Numbered from the stretch's first letter, positions 18,362 to 28,621 are shown. The stretch: DNA of 64,000 nt from Oscillatoria princeps RMCB-10 (GCA_019359235.1 JAHHHT010000013.1:124001-188000), one strand, 5' to 3'. Translations and numbers: made by a program. Notes: generated by a model from the letters alone, not told the origin.

Positions 18362-19048
18362 ATGGAAACTTCCTCAAATCCTCTGGACAGCTGGATACCT
18401 CAATGGTTTAAGATTGAGGGTATATTCCTTGAGGGGTATTACCCCACACCCCCGTCCGGGGGTGTGTCAGGAAACCCTGCAGACTTCACTCCCTTAAAAC
18501 GCAATGCCGCTGAGTTAGCCATGCTACACCTTCTCACTTCCCCAAAGCAGGAGGGCAAGCCGCCCCTTTATGTCCAACAATTCTTGGATGGGATTGACCC
18601 TGTAGCGCGGGGGCGTTCCGCGCCTCAGCTTGTGCGTGTGGAGGAACTGCGAGCTATGCCGGCGGGCACTTTTGGCCGCGCTTGGGCGGACTTCCTCGAC
18701 CGGCACCAGCTGCAACCCCTGACCTCCGGTCCACCGCGCGAACAGCTCCATGATGGCACACACGTGCTCACGGGTTACGGCACTGACGCCATCGGTAAAG
18801 CCCAAGTCCAGGCGTTTTTGCTGGGGGCAAAGTTGAGGCCGGTGAATCTCGTGCTGCTGCTGGGGCTGCTGGCAGCGGCTGACAAACAGCTGCAGCAGTG
18901 CGCAGACCGGCGGTATAATTGCCCCTGGCAATACCTGTGGCCTGCCTACCAGCGAGGGCGCAACTCGCTGTTTGACCCCGATGACTGGGAGCCTGAGTTG
19001 CTGTGGCAATTCCCCCTGCAAGACGTGCGGGATCTTTTCCGTATCTAA
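18362..19048 (+). CDS. Coq4-like protein lacking the usual metal-site glutamate
   Basis: A 228-residue protein whose centre carries HDGTHVLTGYGTDAIGKAQ (about residues 130-148). This matches the Coq4 family signature HDxxHVLTGYG, a metal-binding site involved in ubiquinone biosynthesis in eukaryotes. The family has a conserved Glu twelve residues after the second His; here it is Lys. Residues around 27-38 hold a glycine/proline insertion with no family counterpart. ATG 18362 is the first start past repeat-like DNA. Cyanobacteria make plastoquinone rather than ubiquinone, so the role is unclear. Confidence 0.65.
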   Translation: METSSNPLDSWIPQWFKIEGIFLEGYYPTPPSGGVSGNPADFTPLKRNAAELAMLHLLTSPKQEGKPPLYVQQFLDGIDPVARGRSAPQLVRVEELRAMPAGTFGRAWADFLDRHQLQPLTSGPPREQLHDGTHVLTGYGTDAIGKAQVQAFLLGAKLRPVNLVLLLGLLAAADKQLQQCADRRYNCPWQYLWPAYQRGRNSLFDPDDWEPELLWQFPLQDVRDLFRI

Positions 19049-19318
19049 TCAGCCGTTAGTTATTCGCAGGCAGGTTGGCTAGCTGGCAGCTAGCCTGGTG
19101 CCGGTATAAAAAACTTAATCAAAATACGTTTGATTACTTTTGCAACGAGCGGTCGCTGCGACCGCCTGCAATAAAGGACTGTTCATTAGTATTTAAAAAT
19201 ATTCAAGGCTGGGCGCACGAGGGAGCCGGCTGACAAAATTAGGGCAACCCCAACAGGATTGCCCCAACGCAGTCCGCCTAAAGGCAAGGCTGGACTTTAT
19301 GGATGTTAGCTGGCGTTG

Positions 19319-19510
19319 CTATGCCTGGATGATAACGTCAGTAGCCGCCAGGACAGGATGACCGGTGAGCGTGGCTTCTTGAGCGCCGGTGCCAAAGCCA
19401 GCCGCAGTGCCATTCTGGTTGTAGAACAAATTGCCACTGACAGAGTTGTAGACGATATCGGCTGCAGAAGTGGCAGCGGCGGTGTCAGTGGTGACAGTGG
19501 CTTTCCTCAG
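19319..19510 (-). pseudogene. Frameshifted C-terminal end of the RTX protein
   Basis: In the frame adjacent to that of the RTX gene, this piece encodes the usual terminal module of such proteins ([28 protein letters not shown], then a tail with LTGHPVLAATD). It overlaps the end of the larger frame at about 19499-19508, where the coding strand has GAGGAAAGCC. A one-base insertion or deletion there joins the two frames naturally. It may be a real mutation or an assembly error. Confidence 0.75.
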
Positions 19511-22500
19511 AGCCAAGGCTGCCCCCAGCGACAGCGCTCAGCGCCGTGAAAACTGTCTTGTCAAGGACAATTTTGTCGCCTTGAGCCACAACAAAGTCAG
19601 TAATGACATCGATACCAACAGCCGCACTGCTGAAGGCAGCACCCGTGTCGTAAAGGAAGCGATCGCTGCCAGTTCCTCCTGTCAGGGTGTCGTTGCCGGC
19701 ACCTCCGATGAGGGTGTCTGCCCCATCGCCACCCGTGAGGGTGTCACTGCCGGCTGCCCCATTGAGGGTGTTGTTGCCGGCATTGCCGGTGATGATGTTG
19801 TTGAGGGCGTTGCCAGTGCCGTTAATCGCGGCTGTCCCATTGAGAGTCAGGTTTTCCAGCTCAGCGCCGAGGGTGTAGCTGATAGAGGCTTGCACGAGGT
19901 CTGTGCCACCGGCAGCCGCTTCTGTTAGCACATCCGTGGCAACATCCACCACATAGGTGTCATTGCCGGTGCCGCCAACCATCGTGTCACTGCCGGCACC
20001 GCCGGTGAGGGAGTCATTGCCATCCCCACCGGCAAGGGAATCATTGCCCGCGCCGCCATTAATCGTGTCACTGCCGGCTGCCCCATTGAGGGTGTTGTTG
20101 CCGGCATTGCCGGTTAGCTGATTGTTGAGGGCGTTGCCGGTGCCGCTTATTGCAGCGGTGCCAGTCAGGGTGAGGTTTTCCAGCTCAGCGCCGAGGGTGT
20201 AGCTCAATGAGGCCAACACGGCGTCTGTGCCACCGGCAGCGACTTCTGTTACGGCATCCGTGGCAACATCCACCACATAAGTGTCGTTGCCGGTGCCGCC
20301 AACCATCGTGTCAGTGCCGGCACCGCCTGTCAGGGAGTCATTGCCATCCCCACCGGCAAGGGAATCATTGCCCGCGCCGCCATTAATCGTGTCACTGCCG
20401 GCTGCCCCATTGAGGGTGTTGTTGCCGGCATTGCCGGTGATGGTGTTATTGAGGGCGTTGCCGGTGCCGTTAATCGCGGCTGTCCCATTGAGAGTCAGGT
20501 TTTCCAGCTCAGCGCCGAGGGTGTAGCTCAATGAGGCCAACACGGCGTCGGTGCCACCGGCTGCCGCTTCTGTTAGCGCATCCGTGGCAACATCCACCAC
20601 ATAGGTGTCGTTGCCGGTGCCGCCAACTATTGTGTCAGTGCCGGCACCGCCGGTCAGGGAGTCATTGCCATCCCCACCGGCAAGGGAATCATTGCCCGCG
20701 CCGCCATTAATCGTGTCACTGCCGGCTGCCCCATTGAGGGTGTTGCTGCCGGCATTGCCGGTGATGGTGTTGTTGAGGGCGTTGCCGGTGCCCTTAATCG
20801 CGGCGGTGCCGGTGAGAGTCAGGTTTTCCACCTCAGCGCCCAGGGTGTAGCTGATAGAGGCTTGCATGAGGTCTGTGCCACCGGCAGCGGCTTCTGTTAC
20901 GGCATCCGTGGCGGCATCGATCACATAGGTGTCATTGCCGGTGCCGCCGGTCATCGTGTCAGTGCCGGCACCGCCGGTCAGGGAGTCATTGCCATCCCCA
21001 CCGGCAAGGGAATCATTGCCCGCGCCGCCATCAATCGTGTCACTGCCGGCTGCCCCATTGAGGGTGTTGTTGCCGGTATTGCCGGTTAGCTGATTGTTGA
21101 GGGCGTTGCCGGTGCCGTTAATCGCGGCTGTCCCATTGAGAGTCAGGTTTTCCAGCTCAGCGCCGAGGGTGTAGCTCAATGAGGCCAACACGGCGTCTGT
21201 GCCACCGGTAGCGGCTTCTGTTAGCACATCGGTGGCGGCATCCACCACATAGGTGTCGTTGCCGGTGCCGCCAACCATCGTGTCACTGCCGGCACCGCCG
21301 GTGAGGGAGTCATTGCCATCCCCACCGGCAAGGGAATCATTGCCCGCGCCGCCATTAATCGTGTCACTGCCGGCTGCCCCATTGAGGGTGTTGTTGCCGG
21401 TATTGCCGGTGATGATGTTGTTGAGGGCGTTGCCGGTGCCGTTAATCGCGGCGGTGCCGGTGAGGGTGAGGTTTTCCAGCTCAGCGCCCAGGGTGTGGCT
21501 GATAGAGGCTTGTACGAGGTCTGTGCCACCGGCAGCCGCTTCTGTTAGCACATCCGTGGCAACATCCACCACATAGGTGTCGTTGCCGGTGCCGCCCACC
21601 ATCGTGTCAGTGCCGGCACCGCCGGTGAGGGAGTCATTGCCGGTGCCGCCATTGAGGGAGCCATTGCCGTCTCCGCCATAAAGGGTGTCATTGCCGTCCC
21701 CGCCATCGAGGGTGTCATCGCCATAGGAGCTGTAGAGGGAGTCATTGCCGGTGCCGCCATTGAGGGTGTCATTGCCGTCCCCACCATTGAGGGTGTCGTT
21801 GCCGGCTCCGCCATAGAGGGAGTCATTGGCGTAATCCGGCCAATACGGGTACCACCAGTTCTGATCGGAGCTATCATCGATGAAGCCATTAAGGGAGTCA
21901 TCGCCGTCCCCCCCATCGATAGTGTCACTGCCCAGGAACAAAACCTCGTACATGTTCCCGAATGGGTCCTGCTGCGCCCCCAAGCAGTCGCTCGCGTACT
22001 CGCCACAGAGGGTGTCATTGCCGGTGCCCCCAGACAGGGAGCTATTGCCTGTGCCGCCGTTAACAAAGTCATTGCCGGCTCCGCCGTCGAAGTAGCCATT
22101 GTTATACAAACTGCCATACGAGTAATAACCACCAGAGAGGGAGTCATTGCCGTCCCCGCCATAGAGGGTGTCATTGTCGTCGCTGGCATTGAGGGTGTCA
22201 TTCCCCGCCCCGCCATAGAGGGAGTCATCGCCGTAGCCGCCATCAAGGGAGTCATTACCGTCGCTGCCATCGAGGGTGTCATCACCCGCCCTACCGCTGA
22301 GGGTGTCGCTGAGGGTTCCTCCTCGCAGATAGTCGTCGCCGTCTGTGCCTGTGATTTGGAACTGCTCGATGTTATTGAAGGAGAGGTAGCTGGGGTAATT
22401 CCACGAGCCACTGCCGGTGCTCGGCTCCCAGGTGTAGTAGGACCAGGTAGAGAGCGGCATAGAGAACCGGGAGTAGTCGAGCACTAGGAGGTCGGTGCCC

Positions 22501-22943
22501 CCCCCGCCATCAACGTTTTCAAACCCGTACCAATCCGCGCCACCGGGGGCTAGGGTGTCGTCGCCCTCCCCGCCATAGAGGTTGTCAGCGCCGGTTCCAC
22601 CGCTAATGCTGTCGCTGCCGTACCCGCCATCAATGAAGTTAGCGCCGTTCCCACCATCGAGGATATCATTGCCGTCCTCGCCATAGAGGATATCATCGCC
22701 GTCCTCGCCATAGAGGATATCATCGCCGGTGCCGCCATCGAGGTAGTCATTGCCCGCCCCGCCATAGATAGTGTTACGGTCTAAAGTGGAAAGGTAGAAA
22801 AGGTAGTCGTCCGGTAATGGGTAATAAAAGTAGGGGTCGGAATAGCCGCCATCAAGGTAGTCATTGCCTCCATAGCCATAGATGCTGTCAGGGTCTGACG
22901 TGCCATAGAGGTAGTCGTCCGATTCTGTGCCATATATGTTCAT
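19485..22943 (-). CDS. RTX-type calcium-binding repeat protein, probably secreted
   Basis: A 1,152-residue acidic protein made almost wholly of RTX nonapeptides (GGxGNDxLx), which form calcium-bound beta-rolls and usually mark type I secretion. The N-terminal third has irregular RTX blocks with Tyr-rich spacers. The C-terminal 650 residues are six 108-residue units, each with an RTX block followed by [20 protein letters not shown] and GTGNALNN segments. The start is firm: ATG 22943 lies 7 bases after AAGGAG. The frame ends early after SLGSEE, and the expected last 60 residues are in the next frame. No HlyB/HlyD-type exporter is in the window. A structural or surface-layer-like role is plausible but unproven. 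Confidence 0.92.
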   Translation of the reverse strand: MNIYGTESDDYLYGTSDPDSIYGYGGNDYLDGGYSDPYFYYPLPDDYLFYLSTLDRNTIYGGAGNDYLDGGTGDDILYGEDGDDILYGEDGNDILDGGNGANFIDGGYGSDSISGGTGADNLYGGEGDDTLAPGGADWYGFENVDGGGGTDLLVLDYSRFSMPLSTWSYYTWEPSTGSGSWNYPSYLSFNNIEQFQITGTDGDDYLRGGTLSDTLSGRAGDDTLDGSDGNDSLDGGYGDDSLYGGAGNDTLNASDDNDTLYGGDGNDSLSGGYYSYGSLYNNGYFDGGAGNDFVNGGTGNSSLSGGTGNDTLCGEYASDCLGAQQDPFGNMYEVLFLGSDTIDGGDGDDSLNGFIDDSSDQNWWYPYWPDYANDSLYGGAGNDTLNGGDGNDTLNGGTGNDSLYSSYGDDTLDGGDGNDTLYGGDGNGSLNGGTGNDSLTGGAGTDTMVGGTGNDTYVVDVATDVLTEAAAGGTDLVQASISHTLGAELENLTLTGTAAINGTGNALNNIITGNTGNNTLNGAAGSDTINGGAGNDSLAGGDGNDSLTGGAGSDTMVGGTGNDTYVVDAATDVLTEAATGGTDAVLASLSYTLGAELENLTLNGTAAINGTGNALNNQLTGNTGNNTLNGAAGSDTIDGGAGNDSLAGGDGNDSLTGGAGTDTMTGGTGNDTYVIDAATDAVTEAAAGGTDLMQASISYTLGAEVENLTLTGTAAIKGTGNALNNTITGNAGSNTLNGAAGSDTINGGAGNDSLAGGDGNDSLTGGAGTDTIVGGTGNDTYVVDVATDALTEAAAGGTDAVLASLSYTLGAELENLTLNGTAAINGTGNALNNTITGNAGNNTLNGAAGSDTINGGAGNDSLAGGDGNDSLTGGAGTDTMVGGTGNDTYVVDVATDAVTEVAAGGTDAVLASLSYTLGAELENLTLTGTAAISGTGNALNNQLTGNAGNNTLNGAAGSDTINGGAGNDSLAGGDGNDSLTGGAGSDTMVGGTGNDTYVVDVATDVLTEAAAGGTDLVQASISYTLGAELENLTLNGTAAINGTGNALNNIITGNAGNNTLNGAAGSDTLTGGDGADTLIGGAGNDTLTGGTGSDRFLYDTGAAFSSAAVGIDVITDFVVAQGDKIVLDKTVFTALSAVAGGSLGSEESHCHH
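19680..21620. repeat. Six 324-bp tandem units within the RTX gene
   Basis: The same landmark (GTTTTCCAGC on the + strand) recurs at 19851, 20175 and 20499 and again at 324-base steps to about 21471. The copies are nearly identical at the DNA level, including silent positions, so the array has been homogenised recently by recombination. Confidence 0.9.
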
Positions 22944-23854
22944 GACTTAACTCCTTGACTGAATCAGCTTGAGCAGCACTCTTTTCAGCCATTACTTGTT
23001 CTGCGATGTCTCGGTGCCGGGGAGGCTAACTTACCTGGCCACGCGAAACCGCTCTCAGCACTTCTGACTCCTCACCCAACGTTTTGCGTTCTTTATGTCT
23101 GCTTGCAGGGTAAGCGCCGCAGGCGACTCTACAGACTTTCTTGTTCTGCGAACTCTGTCTCACACTCTTCTATTATCCGCTGAGTAGAAAGACTTATTCA
23201 AGTTCCGCTCTCAAAATTTACCATATCTTCACTGTCGGGAGACGGCCTCAGTAAAAATTCGCAGACAGCGGTAATTCTGTTTAAAGATGTAAAGTTTTTT
23301 GGCGGTCGCTGGTTAATGGGTCATCGGTCTGGGTAGGGGGAAAGAACCTTACCCTCTAGCAACTAACCCCCTCCCCCGTATCCTTGACAGAGAGACAAAT
23401 AGAAACAAAACTTAATAGGGGGTTTGATGAAGAAAAGTTAAGATTATTTTAAATGAAGCTTCTCAGGGGCTGACGGAAGAAAATGAGGGAGGGAAGGGCG
23501 GGCCCGCCGGCAGGGGCAAAGATTAAAATCTATATGAAAATTAACTTGACAAACAAGGTAGTGAGGAGTAAAATTGAGGGGGGAGTTAAAGGGCAAACAG
23601 TGGGGGATTCTTCGGGGCTGAATGCGGCCACTTAGCCATATGTGCCGGCTCGGTCTGGCAAGCTGCCGGCTTTTGTTTCGCTGCCAGGGCGGGGGCGGGG
23701 TTAGTTTAGACCAAACGCTGGTGCCAGAGGAAGGGCGGGGCAAGCAAACAACCTTGGTCGGGTGACAAATATAGCAGTAGCCACTTAGGTTAGGACATTA
23801 CACCTTAAGGGCAGGCGAGACGCCTGCCCTACGTCTATATCTCCTAGGCTAACT
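22944..23854. other. Non-coding gap upstream of the RTX gene
   Basis: About 900 bases without a defensible gene. It must hold the RTX promoter. Near the far end (23772-23850) is a unit starting ATATAGCAGTAG that carries a GGCAGGCGAGACGCCTGCC palindrome, matching the unit at about 28806-28940. Confidence 0.5.
23809..23832. repeat. Palindrome, GACAGGCGAGACGCCTGTC family
   Basis: A variant copy (GGGCAGGCGAGACGCCTGCCC) followed by TACGTC. The same family occurs at 5259, 28863, 31874-31992 (three copies), 36735, 39419 and 40388. Confidence 0.8.
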
Positions 23855-25285
23855 TCAAGTTGGCGATTGCAGCGCCATTAAAACAAAGCGCAGGACAAAA
23901 ACACCGGCAAGCACCCAAACTGCAGGTGTTATTTCATGGGCTTTGCCTTGAAAGGCTTTGATCAGGGGGTAAGTGATGAAGCCAATCGCTAAGCCTTCCG
24001 CAATGGAAAAACTCAAAGGCATGATCGCAAGGGTGAGAAACGAGGGTATTGACTCGGCTGGGTCATCCCAGCGAATCGCCCGCACATTGCCAGCCATGAG
24101 AACGCCGACAATCAGCAGCGCCGGTGCGGTGGCAAAAGCGGGAATGGCTGAGAGCAGGGGGATAAAAAATACCGACAGAACAAACAGCAAAGCCACGGTG
24201 ATGCCGGTAAAGCCGGTGCGCCCGCCTTCGGAGACACCGGCAGCTGACTCAATATAAGTGGTGACGCAGGAAGTTCCCAAGACAGCACCGACGGTGGTGC
24301 CCACCGCATCCGCCAGCAGCGTTTCCTTGGCGCGGGGGAGTTCGCCATTTTCATCCATGTATCCCCCTTGGATGCCCACACCGGCAACCGTGCCAATGGT
24401 GTCGAAGAAATCCACGAATAAAAAGACAAAAGTGACGGCTAGGAAGTCCCAGACATTCGTTTCGTTCATTTGACCCAGCCCCACAAGCGCTTGGCCCAGC
24501 AAATCCCCTGGCCACTGGGGCAGGGCCACAATCCCCGCCGGCCAGGGGGCGACGCCCAGAATCCACCCCAGCAGGGAGGTTGCCAGAATCGCCCACAGGA
24601 GTGCGCCTTTGATGCGGCGGGCGACTAGGGCACAGGTGAGCAGGATGCCGGCAATCGCCATCAGGGTAGCAGGCTGGTTGAAGCTGCCCAAGGCGGTTTT
24701 AGTGGCGGGATCGGCAACAATAATGCCCGCGCCACCGCTGGCTGGATCGCCAGAGAGGGCGATATAGGCGAGAAACAAGCCAATGCCGACTGCAGTGGCG
24801 TGTTTCAGGCATTCGGGGATGGCTCTGAGAATTAGGCTGCGAATGTTGGAGAGGGTGAGGGCAATCACAATCAGCCCCTCAATCAGCACAGAAGTCAGCG
24901 CTACGCGCCAGCTGATTCCCAGCCCCTGCACGACAGAGACGGCAAAGAAGGCGTTCAGCCCCATTCCGGGGGCGAGGGCGAAGGGGTAGTTGGCGATTAA
25001 GCCCATGACTAGGGTGGCGATGGCAGAGGAGATCGCAGTGGCGAACACCAACTCCTCAGACAGATCGCCGGGGTTTTCCAGAAAAATGGCACCCGACAAA
25101 ATCGCCGGGTTGACCGCCAGAATGTAAGCCATTGTCATAAACGTCGTCACCCCAGCGAGCACCTCCGTGCGGAAGTCGGTTTGGAGTTCGGCAAATTTGA
25201 AAAATCTGGCAATGGCTGCGAGGGTGCGGGCGGCGGGCGGCTCACCGGCGGGTTCGGGAGTGGGATTGGATGGGGACTGACTCAT
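23855..25285 (-). CDS. NCS2/AzgA-type purine permease
   Basis: A 476-residue inner-membrane transporter for hypoxanthine, adenine or guanine. Family features: an N-terminal RTEVLAGVTTFMTMAYIL, the NPAIL loop, ALAPGMGLNAFFA (near residue 115) and the later DFFDTIGTVAGVG and LGTSCVTTYIESAAGVSEGGRTG segments, which are hallmarks of the AzgA branch. Twelve to fourteen hydrophobic segments are evident. ATG 25285 is chosen; 23 further in-frame residues upstream look unrelated. Confidence 0.93.
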   Translation of the reverse strand: MSQSPSNPTPEPAGEPPAARTLAAIARFFKFAELQTDFRTEVLAGVTTFMTMAYILAVNPAILSGAIFLENPGDLSEELVFATAISSAIATLVMGLIANYPFALAPGMGLNAFFAVSVVQGLGISWRVALTSVLIEGLIVIALTLSNIRSLILRAIPECLKHATAVGIGLFLAYIALSGDPASGGAGIIVADPATKTALGSFNQPATLMAIAGILLTCALVARRIKGALLWAILATSLLGWILGVAPWPAGIVALPQWPGDLLGQALVGLGQMNETNVWDFLAVTFVFLFVDFFDTIGTVAGVGIQGGYMDENGELPRAKETLLADAVGTTVGAVLGTSCVTTYIESAAGVSEGGRTGFTGITVALLFVLSVFFIPLLSAIPAFATAPALLIVGVLMAGNVRAIRWDDPAESIPSFLTLAIMPLSFSIAEGLAIGFITYPLIKAFQGKAHEITPAVWVLAGVFVLRFVLMALQSPT

Positions 25286-25520
25286 TGGCTTGACTGTTTG
25301 TCTTTTAGGCTGGCACACTGCCAGAGTGGAGCTTGTGGGAGCTATTTTTGCCACAATGCCACAGAATTATCTTTTGTGCCGGGATCTAGCTGGCAGCCGG
25401 CAGGCAGCCGGTGAGCGGATGCCGGCGATGCATGGCAGCGCCGGTCGCCGGCTGCCAACATTTTACTCAGTGTGCCGGCAAAAATAAACGGATCGTCAAC
25501 AAACAGCATCAAGAAACATC

Positions 25521-25556
25521 TAGAAACCGGGTTTCTTTTTAAAACCCGGTTTCTGG
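25521..25556. repeat. Palindromic repeat, AAACCGGGTTTC family
   Basis: Arms TAGAAACCGGGTTTCT and complement, 100 bases upstream of the mannosyltransferase, in a 370-base gap that otherwise shows only GCCGGC-rich sequence. Confidence 0.8.
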
Positions 25557-25655
25557 CCTCTGCTTAAAGACCCCATGTTTCTGGGAGGCGCTATGTTATG
25601 CTTGAGTGAGTGCGCCCACTTAGCAGTGAAGTATTAAGCTTTAACGATTAACAAG

Positions 25656-27230
25656 ATGAATCTCAAATCCCAGCCCTCGGAAAGTGAGGGATTCCGCTCG
25701 CTCCAAAAGCCAAAATTGCTGGGACAGCTCTATAACCGGCCTGTTCCCTGGTTTGGGTTGGGGATGGCGGGCGTGTTTCTTCTAGCAGCCGCCCTGCGTT
25801 TTTGGTGGCTGAGCCGGTTTAACACTCTGGTGTTTGATGAGGTTTACTATGCTAAATTTGGCATGAATTATTTAGAGGGGGTGTCTTTTTTTGACGCCCA
25901 TCCCCCTTTGGGCAAATACGCCATCGCTCTGGGGATATGGATTGGCGAGAGGCTGCCTTTCTCAGGGGGGATGCGGAATGGATTAACCGGCACGCTGCTG
26001 TCTCCTTTCAGTTACCGCTGGCTGAATGCTCTGACGGGCTCTCTGATTCCGGTAATTGCTGCCGGTATTGCCTACCAGCTGAGTCACCGCCGCAGCTTTG
26101 CGCTAATAGCAGGTTTGCTGACCGCCGCTGACGGTTTGCTTCTGGTGGAGTCGCGCTACGCGCTGATTAATATTTATCTGGTTTTTTTCGGGCTGTTGGG
26201 TCAGTGGCTGTTCCTGCTGGCGCTGGAAAGGCGGGGAAGAAGGCGCACTTTTTGGCTGGCTGCTGCCGGCGCGTGTTTGGGAGCGTCCGCTGCGGTGAAG
26301 TGGAACGGTTTGGGTTTTCTGCTGGGCGTATATCTGGTTTGGCTCGCCGCGAGGGCGCAATCGATTTTAGATTTTATACTTTTTGTTTTCAATTTAACCG
26401 CCCCCAATCCAAAATCCAAAATTAAAAATCCAAAATCCAAAATCCAAAATCCAAAATCCCCCCTCCAGCAAAACCTGACGCAACTGAATTTTATGCAAAT
26501 GCTGCTGTGTTTGGGGATGCTGCCGGCTGCTGTGTATGGTTTGGCTTGGATTCCCCACTTGAAGCTCGAACCAAAGTGGGGATTCTGGGAAGTGCACGAG
26601 CAAATCCTGAAGTTCCACAGAGAGATGAAGAATAGCGAGCAGGTGCACCCTTACTGCTCGGGTTGGTACAGCTGGCCGGTGATGGTTCGACCGATTGTGT
26701 ATTTTTACGAGAGGGCTCGCAACACAGCGGAGGCGGTTGCGGCTCACCCACCTTTACCGGAGGGTGCCGGTCAGGTGATTTACGACGTTCACGCGATGGG
26801 GAATCCCGTGCTGTGGTGGCTGTCTGGCGCTGCTATGTTGCTGCTGTTTTTTATGCTGGCTCACCGGCTGTGGGTAGAGGTATTTGGGACGAATGCGAGC
26901 CGGCAGCCGTTTCGGTTCCCCCAGCCGGCTGAGTTGTGGGCGGTGTTTTATTTGGCTGTGAATTATGCAGCTAATTGGCTGCCTTGGATGCTGGTGACGC
27001 GCTGCACGTTTATTTATCTTTATATGGGGGCTTCTGTGTTTTCGTTTTTGGGGTTGGCGTGGGCGGTTGAGCGCTGGCTGCGGAGTTACCAACCCCAGCG
27101 CCGCGCGATGGGGGTGACGGTGATTTTTGCCATTCTTCTCGCTTTGGTGTTTTGGCTGCCGGTGTACTGGGGGCTTCCCCTGTCGCAGGGGGAGTTTGAC
27201 CTCCGCATGTGGTTCCGTTCTTGGATTTAA
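25656..27230 (+). CDS. PMT-family protein mannosyltransferase (GT39), with a repeat-encoded insert
   Basis: A 524-residue polytopic glycosyltransferase that uses a lipid-linked sugar on the outer face of the membrane. The first loop carries FDEVYYAKFGMNYLEG and the catalytic-region HPPLGKY (about residues 60-87), as in dolichyl-phosphate-mannose protein mannosyltransferases. About ten hydrophobic helices are evident; the C-terminal region keeps YLYMGASVFSFLG. Residues 248-270 are a run of Asn-Pro-Lys-Ser repeats encoded by CCAAAAT heptamers. They lie in a loop between helices and keep the frame. The remainder is intact, so the gene is probably functional. Confidence 0.88.
   Translation: MNLKSQPSESEGFRSLQKPKLLGQLYNRPVPWFGLGMAGVFLLAAALRFWWLSRFNTLVFDEVYYAKFGMNYLEGVSFFDAHPPLGKYAIALGIWIGERLPFSGGMRNGLTGTLLSPFSYRWLNALTGSLIPVIAAGIAYQLSHRRSFALIAGLLTAADGLLLVESRYALINIYLVFFGLLGQWLFLLALERRGRRRTFWLAAAGACLGASAAVKWNGLGFLLGVYLVWLAARAQSILDFILFVFNLTAPNPKSKIKNPKSKIQNPKSPLQQNLTQLNFMQMLLCLGMLPAAVYGLAWIPHLKLEPKWGFWEVHEQILKFHREMKNSEQVHPYCSGWYSWPVMVRPIVYFYERARNTAEAVAAHPPLPEGAGQVIYDVHAMGNPVLWWLSGAAMLLLFFMLAHRLWVEVFGTNASRQPFRFPQPAELWAVFYLAVNYAANWLPWMLVTRCTFIYLYMGASVFSFLGLAWAVERWLRSYQPQRRAMGVTVIFAILLALVFWLPVYWGLPLSQGEFDLRMWFRSWI
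26400..26462. repeat. CCAAAAT heptamer array inside a coding sequence
   Basis: About seven copies of CCAAAAT or near variants, in frame within the mannosyltransferase. The same heptamer is intergenic at 13940-13970. Confidence 0.85.
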
Positions 27231-27302
27231 TCAGCGGTGAGCGCCTGTCGGGGGGGCCGACGGGGCCCATCTGTTTGAAGTTTTGATTTTTTGTCGCCCT
27301 GA

Positions 27303-27331
27303 TTGACAGCAGAGAAAGTTTAAGCTAGAAT
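27303..27331 (+). promoter_or_regulatory. Sigma70-type promoter
   Basis: TTGACA at 27303-27308 and TAGAAT at 27326-27331, separated by 17 bases. This is the best housekeeping-promoter match I noticed in the window. It lies 75 bases before a small ORF with a strong Shine-Dalgarno and 225 bases before rsgA. Confidence 0.6.
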
Positions 27332-27405
27332 GTGAGAAACCTGCAGGAGCCAGAGATTGAATGGGAACTGCTGGGAAGTCCACAAGTAGTTCAGGAGGAA
27401 AAGTG

Positions 27406-27501
27406 ATGTCTGAGTCGGTAGCCACCCACACCCCTGTGACCAAGGTGCAGAGCAAGGAATTCTCAGAGGTTCTCGTTTTCTCAGTTCTTTACAGGGAATG
27501 A
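27406..27501 (+). CDS. Possible 31-residue small protein, or relic of a TusA-like gene
   Basis: ATG at 27406 follows AGGAGG by 7 bases and a sigma70-like promoter by 75. The product starts MSESVATHTPVTKV and ends at TGA 27499-27501, 56 bases before rsgA. In other cyanobacteria a TusA-like sulfurtransferase often precedes rsgA and begins with a similar Ser/Thr/Pro-rich stretch (from memory, not checked). This could therefore be an internally deleted relic whose promoter and start still serve rsgA as a leader. It could also be a real small protein. Confidence 0.35.
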   Translation: MSESVATHTPVTKVQSKEFSEVLVFSVLYRE

Positions 27502-27557
27502 AAGCCAGAAGTCCTCTGTGAGCCTTGCTGAGAGCGAGATTCACATTGAGGCAAGAA

Positions 27558-28619
27558 ATGGACTTAAATCGGTTGGGATGGAACAGTTTTTTTGCCCAAA
27601 GCTTTGAAAGCTACCGGCAGCAAGGATACGCTGCAGGACGGGTTGCGATTGAGCACAAGCACACCTACATTCTGTATACGGAATATGGGGAGCTGCTGGC
27701 GGACGTTGCCGGCAAGTTGCGGCACCGTGCGGTTTCGGCCCAAGACTGGCCGGCGGTAGGCGACTGGGTAGCGATTGGGGTCAGGGAGGAGGAAAAAAGA
27801 GCAACGATTCACGGGATTTTGCCCAGAGCTAGCAAATTTTCCAGGAAGACAGCTGGCGCTAAAACAGAAGAGCAAATTGTTGCGGCAAATATCGATACGG
27901 TCTTTTTAGTTTCGGGGCTGGATGGAAATTTCAAACCGAGACGGATCGAGCGCTATTTGATTCTAGCCTGGGAGAGCGGAGCCAATCCGGTCATTGTCCT
28001 GAACAAGGCAGATTTGTGCGAGAGTGTTGAGGAGCGAGTTTTGGAGGTAGAAGCCGTCGCTATTGGGGTGCCGGTTGCTGTCTTGAGCGCGGCTAGCAAT
28101 CAAGGACTGGATGCGCTGACGCCCTATCTCCAAGAAGGACAGACCGTAGCTTTGCTTGGGTCTTCTGGTGTCGGGAAATCGACTATCGCGAATCAATTAA
28201 CCGGCAACTTCGCGCAAAAAGTGCAGCCAGTTCGCCAGAATGACAGCCGGGGAAGGCATACGACGACCAGCCGGGAGCTGATTTGGCTGCCATCCGGCGG
28301 TTTGCTGATCGATACTCCCGGGATGCGGGAAATCCAAATTTGGGCAAAAGAGGAGGGTTTGCAGGAAGCTTTTGCGGATCTGGAAAGCCTAGCAGAAAAA
28401 TGCCGGTTCCGGGACTGCCATCACGAGGGAGAACCGGGCTGTGCGGTGCAGGAAGCGCTGAGTGAGGGAACGCTTGACCCTGAGCGTTTTTTCAGCTACC
28501 AGAACCTGCAAAAAGAGCTGGACTACCTTTCCCGGCGACAGGATCAAAAAGCGTCTTTAGTCGAGAAGGAACGGTGGAAAAAGATACACAAAGCTCTGCG
28601 AAATATCAGCAAGAGGTAA
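27558..28619 (+). CDS. rsgA: Small ribosomal subunit maturation GTPase RsgA
   Basis: A 353-residue circularly permuted GTPase that helps late maturation of the 30S subunit. Motifs occur in the permuted order: G4 NKAD (about residue 154), then G1 GSSGVGKST (about 207), then G3 DTPGM (about 255). An N-terminal OB-fold segment precedes them, and a C-terminal zinc site [14 protein letters not shown] is intact. ATG 27558 is preceded by GAGG at about 27547; the frame is open 11 codons further upstream. Probably transcribed from the promoter at 27303. Confidence 0.96.
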   Translation: MDLNRLGWNSFFAQSFESYRQQGYAAGRVAIEHKHTYILYTEYGELLADVAGKLRHRAVSAQDWPAVGDWVAIGVREEEKRATIHGILPRASKFSRKTAGAKTEEQIVAANIDTVFLVSGLDGNFKPRRIERYLILAWESGANPVIVLNKADLCESVEERVLEVEAVAIGVPVAVLSAASNQGLDALTPYLQEGQTVALLGSSGVGKSTIANQLTGNFAQKVQPVRQNDSRGRHTTTSRELIWLPSGGLLIDTPGMREIQIWAKEEGLQEAFADLESLAEKCRFRDCHHEGEPGCAVQEALSEGTLDPERFFSYQNLQKELDYLSRRQDQKASLVEKERWKKIHKALRNISKR

Positions 28620-28621
28620 TT

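Noticed and set aside
23444-23743. 99-codon reverse frame upstream of the RTX gene
   Set aside because: No ribosome site, Pro/Arg-rich with no domain, and overlaps repeat-derived DNA.
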